A DNA stretch of 64,000 nucleotides from Neoarius graeffei. Lineage: Eukaryota; Chordata; Actinopteri; Siluriformes; Ariidae. The stretch is taken from positions 15,635,656-15,699,655 of the forward strand of contig NC_083590.1 in NCBI RefSeq assembly GCF_027579695.1. The letters run 5' to 3'. Below the pieces are notes generated by a model that was given only the letters and a program-made list of their open reading frames with translations, had not been told where the DNA came from and did no database searches. Within the stretch, counting starts at the first letter, position 1. The number at the start of each line of letters is the position of its first letter. Both the position numbers and the translations under genes were made by a program. Shown here one piece after another: positions 52,801-63,746 of the stretch.

Positions 52801-54614
52801 TGTGAGGATGCAGGCACTTAGTGATGTATGTGCAGGGGAGAGCGGGGAACACAGACTGGCAAACAAATCCAAAACGCGAGGCGAAATTGAAGTTGAGGGA
52901 CAGGCAGGGGTCGATCGATCAGCAGACAGAGTAATAAGGGCTCGACTAAAGAGTAACTAGATGATAATGAGGGTCAAGGACATGATAAGGCAAGCAGAAT
53001 AACAAGGCTTGGTATGACGGGTAAGACATTGTACAATACTTGGCATGGAGTTGGTGTGGGAGAGGTGTTTATATTGCATGGGCTGATTAACCAGGAAATG
53101 ATTGACAGGTGTAATTAATAGACAGGTGATAGAGGGCGCTGTGGTTCTTGGGTGTTGTAGTTCAGATCAGCCATGTTTGTAGTCTGACTGGAAGTGGCAC
53201 TCTCTATCACATTACTGACAGGCAGAGGTGGACAGTAACCAAGTACATTTACTTAAGTACTGGACTTAAGTACACTTTTTGAGTATCTGTACTTTTACTT
53301 GAGTGTTTTTTTAGCAAACTTATGACTTTAATTTCACTCCATTTGAAAGACAAATATTGTACTTTATACTCCACTACATTTCTATGAAGCTCCTCTTTAC
53401 TATGAAGCAGCTTTGAAAGTGGATATTTTTTGTTTCTTTTCTAAAACGTGATTGGTTTTTTCACAGGTGACACTGAGACAGCCTGTCAGTAATCACTAAG
53501 GTCACATCACGTCCATAGACTATAAAATCAAGTTCAGTGATTTCTCCGCAGCGTTATTTGAACACGATCAGTTGATGGCGGAATGGAAGGAGGCGGTTCT
53601 TCTGGGGAACGCTCTGGGGAAAGGAATAAAGAGTTGATTTGATTTGTTTCATTTTAAATGTTTGCTTTGTTTGCCTAAAACAAACCACATTAGGTCCTCC
53701 AAAAACTCACCGTCCAACCTGCAGAAGCATATGTAAATGTATGTAAACATTTTATTCCAAGAGAAAGCTTGTAATGAAGTTGTCTGTACTTTTAGAGCTA
53801 GTGATAACGTTACAATAGCTTTGCAGTCTGGTTCTTCAAATGACTTTCCATGGATTTGCCCGCCAAGTTGCCGTAGCCTTGCCATGGCTAACATTAACAC
53901 GCAGCTCGTTAACTTGCACGCTGTTAGTTACCATGTAAAAACAGAATTATGCGAACATGAATAACATTAACTTATCTGAAGTCCTTTCAGAAATGTTTTA
54001 GCATAATCTTGCCAAATAATTAGAATGTAGAAATCTTTCTTTTTGAGTAACGTTAGCTACCCAATATGATTTCGAGTTTGAAAAGAGTTTGCTAGTGTGT
54101 CAGGTGGAGCTTCAGTGGCTAGCTAGCTTAACGTTAAACGACCATGATGCACAGCATGTGTTCATTTCGTGAATTCACATTTCTGTCTTAGGTAACGTTA
54201 ACACTGTAGCTTTTGTGACCTTCCATAATTACTATAGCTGCTATGTATTTTTTACCAGTAGCCAAAGAGAGAAACTAGCGAGCATCTTGTTGATGATTCT
54301 GCTTGGTTGTAAGTTGTTTCATTTTGTAACGTTCTACCAGGTGTTTTATTCAACAGGTTCTACAAGTTAGTCAGTAAATCCAGTCGGTTGCTTCAGAGGC
54401 ATTGGGTTTTGTAAGCGTTGTGGCAATAATACAACAATGCATTGACAGAAAATGTACTTTTAATACTTCAGTATTTTTAAAAGCAAATATTTTAGTACTT
54501 TAAGTAAAAATTTGACTGTACAATTTTCACTTGTATCGGAGTAACATTTGACCGGTGGGATCTGTACTTTGACTGAAGGAATGAAGTTGAGTATTTTGTC
54601 CGCCTCTGCTGACA
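52801..54614 (+). mobile_element. Solo LTR B, with a hAT near its end
   Basis: It starts TGTGAGGATGCAGGCACTTA after GGTGA (52796-52800) and ends CTGACA before GGTGA (54615-54619). It is the same insertion site and LTR as solo LTR A, so the two are copies of one insertion. The LTR text is 52801-53222 plus 54609-54614. Confidence 0.88.
53223..54608. mobile_element. hAT MITE at the end of solo LTR B
   Basis: Twin of 49609-51224, with the same ends and the same CTGACAGG flanks (53215-53222 and 54609-54616). It is 1386 bp and lacks the SINE fragment. Confidence 0.92.
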
Positions 54615-54985
54615 GGTGACTGGTGTTGAAATTACAGCACTGTTTATATGTGCTCCCTCTTTTTTGAGGGATAAAAAGTAATTAGAAAAACGAACATCGT
54701 CATAAATTACACTGACATATTTTTATTCCTCCGACACTGAGAGATGAAACCGGTATGTTTTCGGGTTTTCTGTCCATTTTTTCTAAATTCTTGTTCGCAC
54801 GCTGTCTCAAGAACGAGTGGCTGAATGTTTGTAGGATTTATATGGAATAATCATTGTTTACTTCTCTGATTCTACAATAATATAAATCTATCGTGTTCTA
54901 TAAATGCACTCTGTAGACTCTGGAGAAACAAGTTTATTGCCCCTGTGTAGTGCACTATAAGTCTAGTAGAGAACCATCTGAGATT

Positions 54986-54988
<3 letters not shown>

Positions 54989-55028
<40 letters not shown>
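54989..55028. repeat. (CT)n microsatellite of LRR unit C
   Basis: About 20 units, at the same unit position as 43238 and 51602. Confidence 0.95.
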
Positions 55029-55032
<4 letters not shown>

Positions 55033-55285
55033 AAGTTCATGGTCTCTCTGCTGTTCTCTGTTCAGCTTCAGCTGCTGATGGTTTAATATCACACACACCA
55101 GAGGAGAGAAACTCAATATAACACTCAGTATTATCATTATTAATTACACTGTTAATGAGAAAAAACAGGTGATATTAAATCCTCATGACATTCTCAATAA
55201 TAAAATTAATTTTACACTCATCTTTAAAGTAAGAATTACACCAAGATGAAAATCTGTTGAAGTGTGTGTCATTGTGTCTCTGCAG

Positions 55286-55462
55286 GTTGTGGGGTTGTGG
55301 TGTCTCAGATGAAGGCTGTGCTGCTCTGAGTTCAGCTCTGAGATCAAACCCCTCACACCTGAGAGAACTGGATCTGAATTATAATAATAATCTGGGAGAC
55401 TCAGGAGTGAAGCGTCTCTGTGCTGTACTGGAGAATCCTCACTGTAAACTGGAGACACTGAG
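55286..55462 (+). CDS. LRR exon 5 of the NLRC3-like receptor (tandem cassette D)
   Basis: A 177-nt exon, acceptor TCTCTGCAG, donor CTGAG|GTAAG. It encodes [40 protein letters not shown] and [19 protein letters not shown]. It is closest to exon 4 and shares the extra codon. It is the last LRR exon in the window. A closing exon (for example B30.2/PRY-SPRY, found in many fish NLRs) is not seen before the L1-like LINE at 56 kb, so the 3' end of the gene is missing or beyond the window. Confidence 0.9.
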
Positions 55463-56245
55463 GTAAGATCATCTCTCTGAGAGTCACATGACCTGCTCCT
55501 CAGTAAGACACATTCTCTAATAGTGAGACTGAAGCAGAGGTTTTAGGTTCATCATCAATGTCCTGAGGAGGAAGATTGTTTCTTTTCACTGCACACTGAT
55601 GATTTGTCACAGAGTCTTTGGGTCAGATGGACGTATGTGAGAAGCTGCAGCACAAAACGGGACTTGATCCGACTGCAATGTGTCTGAAATCACTGTGAAA
55701 TTTACTACAACACTGTAACTAATCACACAAACTGCACCTGAGACACAAACTAACTGCCCTCTGTGTGAGCTGCAGGGTTTAAAGCAGCAGTGACATGGTG
55801 GAAATGATCTCAGGAATATAGAGTTTAAAAACTAAAATGAGACGTTAATGCCATAGAACTGATGCAGTAAAAATGAATAGATAAAAAAGGCTTTCAAATA
55901 AAAATTCAAAAAGAGCAGAAAAGAACTTCCAATAAACTGAAAGCCATGACAATCCTTTTGTTATTTTGAATTTTTTAATGAAAAGAATTAATGATGATGA
56001 AGATAAATGTTAAAATAGTAAATAATGTTCCAGTCCATCTCTGTCAGTGGTGATTTGCTTTAAGACGGCACCGGAAGCCCGGCTTCCCCTCACATTTCAT
56101 TAAAATGCAGCAATGAGGTTCTGGTGACATCATCCTGAATGGCAGCCTAAAGTAGCAGCTCCCTCACAAAAATAGTTGTTTTGCCCCGTTACACCGTCAA
56201 ATACTAGGTTTTCAGGTCCTACTTGAACAGACAAGAGGGGCAAGA
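55463..56245. other. Intron end of the last LRR unit, then LINE 5' region
   Basis: The unit-specific sequence (CATCATCAATGTCCTGAGGA, GGGACTTGATCCGACTGCA) persists to about 55690 and then diverges. No coding exon is recognised. From about 56090 the sequence is probably the 5' UTR of the L1-like LINE. Confidence 0.4.
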
Positions 56246-57986
56246 ATGGGGAAGGAGCAAGCAAACAAAGAAAACACCGATGCAGTGCTTACAAATAAAA
56301 AAAAAAATCCGGAGAACAGCTCCCCTACACAGGCACAAGATGGCGGAGCTAATGCTAACCCTTACTCAAATGACGCTGCAAGTCTGACCAAAGTTTTGGA
56401 GGAAATTCGGGACTTCCGAAGAGACACAAAAGAACAACTAAACGATATTAAATCCGAGATCACTAACATCAACCAAAAAATAGCGGCGGCAGAGGTGCGA
56501 ATTAAAAAAAGTGGAAGACTGTGTTCAAAATGCGGAGCAAGTGTTGAACAAGATGATAAAAGTCACGTATCAGCAAGAAAACAAGCTACTCGATCATGAA
56601 GGCATGGATTAAAGTTTTCCGTCGCTACGACGGATTTCCGTCAACTGGGAGCGCTAAAGGTCAATAATGAGAGTGATGCAGATCCGAGGAAGAAAAAAAA
56701 GGGGGTAGGCCCATAGGTCTGACACTGATGTGATTTAGAACTTCACCAAGCTGCTGTGATTGCCTGTTGTTGAACCCTTTCTTGTGCTATGTTTGAGTAT
56801 ATGCAAAGGAATAAGTTGTTGCGCTAGATAGGCATAAATAAATAAATACAGCCTCCGCTACTGTCTAGTCCCAGGGAGGCTAGGCGTAAGCAGCGAGCCG
56901 CGGTACTCGGCTTGAGTTTCATTTCTATCGGCGGCTCCAGCCCGACTTTGTACACTCGTAACTCGGCCAGGGGAGGTCCCAGCCTCCCCAAACTTGGCAG
57001 CCAGCGACCTCTGCCCTCTCCCCAACGAACCAGCGCTGCCAGGGCGGGCCAGCCCCGCGCCTCGGGACGCGATTCACCCTGAGGCGAGCCACGATGCTCC
57101 GCATCAGTTTCCTTTTAACAGCGGCTCCACTGATGAAACAATTTAGCTGTCCTACTACTAGGCAACTACTTGCCTACTACTAATACTAGGCCTATTGTAG
57201 TAGTAATAATAATAATGATATTTGCCTATTGAAAGTTGATCGGGTAAAAAATCTAAACAGCCCTGTTGAAGCCACAGCAAGACCTATGCTATTAAGCCTT
57301 TTGTAGGTTAAACAGGCTTCGGCAGACAACGTTCTGGAAAGGCTGTATTTTTCTTTGGTTTGATTAGCCTACGATTTAATCTTTAAACATTATGGTTTCA
57401 GCAGTTCGCTTAAACATTGGCGGCTGCAGAGTCGGGCTGCAAGATTTCCCAACACTTGTTTAAGATGCCAGACTTCATAGTAAGGAGAAAATAATTCCAC
57501 AGTATTTAGTGCCTCGTCAGTCTCAAAAATTAATAGTGAAGGAGCAACGCGAATTAAGTCCCAAAAAACATCTCGTAGGCCTATATTTTACATTTTCAAA
57601 AAAGTCCGGAATTGGAAGTCGGTCAGTGGAGTGAAATGAAGTGTCTCATTCACTAAGCACAAAAGGTCAGAAAACAGTGGAAGCCAATACTCCGAAGCTC
57701 AAAATTCAGGAAAGTGGCTCCGGTGTCGCAAGTGCACAAGAACAGTTATTTGAAAGTTAACCTGATGAATTTGTGCGTGCACGTGCGATTTCATGAAGAA
57801 CCGGGACAATTGGCATTTGGTGAAAGATTCACACCAATGACTCATTATATTCGCTCGCGCCCTCTCGCCCACTGTTGCTTCGTTTTCCCGATTTACACGA
57901 GTGTCTGAAAATGGAGTTTTCAGAAATCTCCACTCTGCCCAGAGTTTGCGAAAGTAAGTGTTTTCAGTGACTGAAACCTCCATATA

Positions 57987-59542
57987 CAGTCCCAGTCAAA
58001 AGTTTGGAAACACCTTCAAATTCCATGTTTTTATTATTTTTTTTTTTCCTACATTGTAAATTAATACTGAAGTCATCCAGACTATGCAGCAACACATAAG
58101 GAATCATTTCGTAAACTTTAAAATGTTAATCAAACCAAAATATGTTTTAGATTCTTAAAGTAGGCACCTTTTGCTTTGATTACTGTACAGCTTTGCACAC
58201 TCTTGACATTCTCTCAATCAGCTTCATGAGGTAATCACTCGAAATGGTTTTCCAACAGCCTTGAAGAAGTTCCCAGAGGTGCTGAGCACTCGTTGGCTGC
58301 TTTGCCTTCACTCTGCGGTCCAACTCATCCCAAACTTTTTTGGACTGACTGACCCTTCATTTCTTGAAGTAATGGACTGTCGTTTTTCTTTACTTAGTTG
58401 AGTAGTTCTTGGCATAATGTGGATTAGAACAGTACTCAAATAGGGCCATTCACTGTAGACCAACTCTACCTCTTCACAACACAGCTGATGGTCTCAAACA
58501 CATTAAGAGGTCAAGAAATTCAAGAAATTAAGGCCAAGTTTACATTAGACCGTATCTGTCTCGTTTTCTTCGCAGATGCACTGTCCGTTTACATTAAACC
58601 ACCTGGAAACGCCGGGAAACGGGAATCCGCCAGCGTCCACATATTCAATCTAGATCGTATCTGGTCCGGTGCTGTGTAAACATTGAAATACGCGGATACG
58701 CTGTGCTGAGCTCTAGCTGGCGTCGTCATTGGACAACGTCACTGTGACATCCACCTTCCTGATTCGCTGGCGTTGGTCATGTGACGCGACTGCTGAAAAA
58801 CGGCGCGGACTTCCGCCTTGTATCACCTTTGATTAAAGAGTATAAAAGTATGAAAATACTGCAAATACTGATGCAAATACTGCCCATTGTGTAGTTATGA
58901 TTGTCTTTAGGCTTGCCATCCTTCCACTTGCAAGTGGTAAGTGACGCGCATACCCGCACTGAGAGCACACACACAGCGGCTCAGTCCCGAATCACTACTC
59001 GTGCACTTCACTCGCGCACTCTGTGAGCTGCGCAGGGCCGGAGTGCGCACCCTCCAGCGGGCACTCGCTGTTCAGGGCGGAGTGATTTGGAGCGCAGGAT
59101 GCCTGCGGAGCCGAGCGTATCCGTGTATTGGCGTTGCTGTGTGCAGGTGAATCGTGTATTGGTGTTGCTGTGTGCATGTTAATCGTTTTAAAAACGTTAA
59201 TCTGATGATCCGCTGATACGGTCTAATGTAAACCCCACCTAACTCTTAACCAGGCACAGCTGTAAACTGAAAGCCATTCCAGGTGACTACCTCGTAAAGC
59301 TGACTGAGAAAATGCCAAGATGTGCAAAGCTGTCGTTTAAGCAAAAGGTGCCTACTTTGAAGAATCTAAAATGTAAAACATATTCTGGTTTGATTAACAC
59401 TTTTTTTGTTTACCAAATAATTCCATATATATTTGTTCATAATGTCGATGACTGACTTTAGTATTAATCTACAATTCAGAAAATTTTAAAATAATGAAAA
59501 ACCACTGAATTAGAGGCGTTTCCAAACTTTTGACTGGTACTG
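57987..59542. mobile_element. Tc1-like MITE nested in copy 2
   Basis: CAGTCCCAGTCAAAAGTTTG at 57987 and CAAACTTTTGACTGGTACTG ending at 59542 are inverted ends with TA outside (57985-57986, 59543-59544). Copy 1 shows the empty site CCGTATAGGTGTGAATGAG near 46815. Without its own insertion it is about 850 bp, with long inverted arms (GGTGCCTACTTT / AAAGTAGGCACC). Confidence 0.9.
58532..59239. mobile_element. PIF-Harbinger-like MITE nested in the Tc1-like MITE
   Basis: GGCCAAGTTTACATTAGACC at 58532 and GGTCTAATGTAAACCCCACC ending at 59239 are inverted ends, with TAA on both sides (58529-58531 and 59240-59242). It has a CpG-rich interior and no coding sequence. Confidence 0.88.
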
Positions 59543-61152
59543 TAGGTGTGAATGAGAGGTGCAACCGAATAAATAAATGTCTTTTTTTTATCCGGCTACA
59601 TGTAGGCTATCACTGTGCAAAGCCTCTAATGTTGAAATGGTAGTAATATTTGTTAAAATAATAGTAGGCTAATTTCCACAATAATTGGTAAAATGGCAAA
59701 GGGATGTGATGGGGGGGGGGGGGGGATGGCCGTTTTATAAGGGGGGTGATTTGAGATTTTTATTTCAGAAGGGGGATGTCACCCCCCCCCCCAACTCGAG
59801 TACTGCGTATAAGGCCATATTTCACCTGACATAGGCCCTTCGATTTCCATCACTAGAGCGCGTCAAATTACTTTCGGTTTTGTCAGCATGGATGCGCTTC
59901 TTTTAAATGAAGGCACAGATGTGTCAGACATCGACAAAATGGTAAAGAATAAGTGGAGATGGGCTTGGCGAAATGAAATGGGCGATAATGGCAAGCTCCT
60001 GCTGCTGTGCCAAGGAAAAAGAAACAAAAACAGGCATCAGGTGTTGCCAAACTAGATGCCTTTGGCTTCACTGCGAAGAAGCAGAAAAAGTGAACTTTCA
60101 CTTTACTTTTCTTGTTTCCTGGTTTTATGTCAACAGATTTTCTTATTTTTCTTTCTGTTCCACTCTTTTTTGAAAGCATGGTTCAAGTTCGACTGCACTT
60201 GCACTTTTCTCTTAACCACTGTTGTGCATTACTAAAGTATTGTTGAAATAAATTTGCGCTGAAAACTTGATGTTTCATCATTTATAGCCAGTGATGACAA
60301 TGGTCAAGTCTTGCCTTAGCTTTAGTCAAAATTATGTAAATGTACTATAAGTAGGGGCCGAGGGGATAATGGACAACATGACGTTTAAAATTTGACGCAT
60401 CGCTGACGTGGTAGGGGCCAACGACATGGAGCTTTTTTTTTTTTTTTTTCAGTCAGATGATTTTTTTTTTTTTTTTTGCTTTAATCCATGTGAAGGGACA
60501 TCCCGACGGGAGAATTTAAGGATATACAATGTTCCCGAAGGAGCTGAGGGATCATCTATGGTGGAGCTTGTGGGAAAGCTATTCCGGGACACGCTGGTGA
60601 TTTTTCCCCCCCAACCGAGGAGCTCGACATCGAGAGGGCGCACCGCGCGCTGCCGCCAAGACCCGCCGGAGACAGGGAAGATAAGCCGCGGCCAATAATA
60701 GTCAAATTCCTCCGCTACAGGATTAAAGAAGAGATTCTGCGCAAGGCTTGGGGAAAGAAGGTTTTTCTGAACGGGAGGCTAATATACTTTGAGCAGGATT
60801 ACCCCCCAGCAGTCCTGCAGAAGAGGAAGGAATCTGCTGAGGCGAAGCGAGTGTTAAAGCAGAGAAATATCCGCTTCCAGACTCCGTTCCCAGCTAAACT
60901 ACGAGTGTTTACGAGGATGGGACGCAACTGTATCGGACAGCGGAGGAAGCGACCATAGCCATGAAGGACAGAGGGCTGCCAGTCAGCGTGATTCCACCGA
61001 GGGAGAGTCTGGCTGAGCAGCTGTCCCGCTCCGCCTGGGAAACAGTGGGAAGACCGAGCCGGCGAGGGACAGGTGAGGAGCGAGAGAAAAGTATCGAGGA
61101 GAGACTGCGAGCCTTCAGAAGGCAGCCCTCACCCTCTCCAGAGGAGTTATAA

Positions 61153-61570
61153 GTTCTGATTGACTTTTAAAGTGTCGGAGAGCTCAACAGAACTTAAAAT
61201 AGGCGGTGTTGTGTTCACTTCAAGATATTTGCATTTATACCTTTACCCCAGTTAGGTGAGAATATACACAGGCGAGGGATGCAGAAGGACACATTTTCTG
61301 TGGAATGAACAGAGACCTTTTTCCTCCTCTTTCTGAGTGCCATGGTGGGGGCCCTCAGCCAATAGGTGGGAGAGGCTTTCCCCCGCAGCTGGATGTTTTA
61401 TTGAGCTTAGCTCAGGGTCATCTATTAGAGACCCCGGCTTTGGAATCTCATTTTTTTCCTTTTTTTTCTTTATCTTTTACTTATGTTCGGTGTTCATGTT
61501 TGTTCAGGGAGTGGATCTGTTCAGTCTCATTTTGTTTATTCTGTTGATACACTTACAAGTAAATACACAT
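61153..61570. other. Spacer between LINE ORF1 and ORF2
   Basis: An open but unrecognised stretch of about 60-80 codons, normal inter-ORF spacer for L1-like elements. T-rich near 61450. Confidence 0.5.
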
Positions 61571-63746
61571 GGCTAGTGACAAAGTAAAATTCATCTCGTT
61601 TAATGTCAATGGGCTGTTGAATCCAGTTAAACGTAGTAAAATCCTATCTAAAGTGAGGACAGAACAAGCCCATGTAGTTTATTTACAGGAGACCCACTTG
61701 ACAGATAGGGAACGTGTAAAATTTAAAAATGGGCTTCACTAATCTGTTTTTTTCTTCATACAAATCAGGACATAGGAGAGGAGTTGCTACCCTCATTTCA
61801 AACAAGCTAAATTTTGAAAAAGTATTCAAAATGGGTGATAAGGAGGGCAGATTTATTTTAGTAAGGGGTAAGATAGATGGGAATCCAAATACCCTATTGA
61901 ACGTCTATGCACCCCCAGGGAGTGATATCAGTTTCTTCCAAAAAATCACTAATATTATGGTAACGGAAACAGAAGGCCTTTTGGTCTGTGGAGGGGATTT
62001 AAATATACATCTACAGCCAACGTTAGACTTGTCTAGTAGAAAACCCCATGATATGAAGTCCCTTGGGCGGCACGGTGGTGTAGTGGTTAGTGCTGTCGCC
62101 TCACAGCAAGAAGGTCCGGGTTCGAGCCCCGTGGCCGGTGAGAGTCTTTCTGTGTGGAGTTTGCATGTTCTCCCCGTGTCCGCATAGGTTTCCTCCGGGT
62201 GCTCCGGTTTCCTCCACAGTCCAAAGACATGCAGGTTAGGTTAACTGGTGACTCTAAATTGACCGTAGGTGTGAATGTGAGTGTGAATGGTTGTCTGTGT
62301 CTATGTGTCAGCCCTGTGATGACCTGGCGACTTGTCCAGGGTGTACCCCGCCTTTCACCCGTAGTCAGCTGGGATAGGCTCCAGCTTGCCTGCGACCCTG
62401 TAGAACAGGATAAAGTGGCTAGAGATAATGAGATGAGATGAAGTCCCTATATAAGAAAGTAAATATACTTTTTGAGGAGGTGGGCTTAATTGACATATGG
62501 TGAGACTTTTTCCCAAACAGAAGGGATTACACTCACTACTCTGCCCCTCACTCTCTCTACACAAGAATAGATTATTTCATAACATTTGGGAAGGATAAAG
62601 ATAAAATACATACTTGTGGAATCGGGACAATAGATCCAAGTGACCATACACCAATATACTTATCCATTGATCTTAACCTGCGGTCAAAAAATAATACATG
62701 GAAATTGAACTCACGCCTGCTGAATGATCCATCTTTTAAGACACAAATTAAATCCGAAATTAGTCTCTTCTTAGAGTTCAGTGATACTGGAGAGGTCTCA
62801 CCTCCCATGTTATGGGATACTTTGAAGGCTGTTCTCAGAGGGAAAATTATAGCAATATCTTCATTTAAGAAAAAAATAGGAATAAAAAATTAGAGAACTT
62901 AAAAAACAAGCTAAAGGAATTAGAAGGAAAGCATAAATTGGATTTGGCACAGGATACATTAAGAGAAATTAGAAATATCAGGAACGAATTTAATAGTCTG
63001 GCCACACAAGTAATCAAGAAAAACTTAATGTTTCTGAAACAGAGACATTACGAAAGTGGCTCTAAATCTATGAAAGTATTGGCGTGGAAACAGAAAAAAA
63101 AAAGAGCCAAAAATACAATTCATAAAATTAGGGATCCAAGAACAAAAGTGATTAAAAAATAAACTAAATGAAGTTCAGGAAGCTTTTGAAGTGTTTTATA
63201 AAACCCTATATTCTGAAGTCCCTGGTAGGAGTGTAACCCAAATTGACAGCTTCCTGAATCCCCTAGATTTACCCACTCTAGATGAAGAACAAAATGAACT
63301 AATGACTGTGGATATAACTGAAGAAGAATTAAAAGTTGCAAGTAGTAGGCTTAAATTAAGCAAGTCACCAGGATCTGATGGTTACACGGCAGAGTGGTAC
63401 AAGGAATTTAAAAAAGAACTAATACCTGTTTTACTTCCCGCACTGAATTGGGTTTTTAAAAAAGCACAAACACCACCCAGCTGGAAGGAGGCAATAATTT
63501 CAGCCATACCAAAAGAAGGCAAGGATAAAATGGAGTGTGGATCTTTTAGGCCAATTTCTGTTCTTAATATAGACTATAAACTATTTACCTCTATAATGGC
63601 CAAATGATTAGAAGAGTTCCTACCAACATTGATACAAAATGATCAAACAGGTTTCATACGTCAACGCCAAACACGACAATATACGAAAGACACTACATAT
63701 TATAGATCATATACAAAAAAATAAAATTAAAACAATTGTGATAAGC
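61571..63746 (+). pseudogene. L1-like LINE ORF2: endonuclease and start of reverse transcriptase
   Basis: ATG at 61571: MASDKVKFISFNVNGLLNPV, then VVYLQETHLT (endonuclease Asn and Glu loops). After a frameshift near 61735 come TLLNVYAPPGSDISFF, LLVCGGDLNIHL, RIDYFITFGK and DPSDHTPIYLSI (Asp-His pair), all apurinic-endonuclease blocks. The reverse transcriptase begins at 63191 with LKLSKSPGSDGYTAEWYKEF, AIISAIPKEGKD and FRPISVLNIDYKLF, broken by TGA at 63605-63607 where Arg (CGA) would fit; QNDQTGFIRQRQ follows. The YxDD block is not reached: a SINE and then the window edge intervene. Several frameshifts and the SINE at 62065 make it inactive. Confidence 0.85.
62065..62437 (+). mobile_element. 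tRNA-headed SINE in LINE ORF2
   Basis: Full-length copy, head at 62065 and tail TAATGAGATGAG, flanked by ATGAAGTCCCT (62053-62063 and 62438-62448). The A-box and B-box are intact. It interrupts the endonuclease between HDMKSL and the following KKVNILFEE. Confidence 0.93.

Larger units (their letters stand above)
56603..60490 (+). mobile_element. Element with CATGGATTAAAG ends, copy 2, inside LINE ORF1
   Basis: CATGGATTAAAG at 56603 and CTTTAATCCATG ending at 60490, flanked by TGAAGG (56597-56602 and 60491-60496). Homologous to 45686-47774 but longer, because it carries a Tc1-like element and about 225 bp of G/C-rich sequence near 56885-57120. The transposase-like frame MDALLLNEGTDVSDIDKMVK recurs at 59888. 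Confidence 0.88.
56246..61152 (+). pseudogene. L1-like LINE ORF1, split by a nested DNA transposon
   Basis: Part A (56246-56602) starts MGKEQANKENTDAVL and has a coiled coil (LEEIRDFRRDTKEQLNDIKS, EITNINQKIAAAEVRI) ending LLDHEG after a frame change near 56515. Part B (60491-61152) resumes EGTSRRENLRIYNVPEGAEG, the start of the L1 ORF1p RRM, then an AWGKKVFLNGRLIYFEQDY-like C-terminal domain in a shifted frame, ending PSPEEL and a stop at 61150-61152. ORF1p is an RNA-binding trimer needed for LINE mobility. The duplication TGAAGG around the insert shows the halves were once contiguous. Frameshifts near 60612 (poly-C) and 60920 are present as well. Confidence 0.8.

Noticed and set aside
37509..55462. 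CRISPR-like regular repeat spacing
   Set aside because: The ~1.6-kb repeats are LRR exons with introns in a eukaryotic gene. There is no short direct repeat array anywhere in the window.
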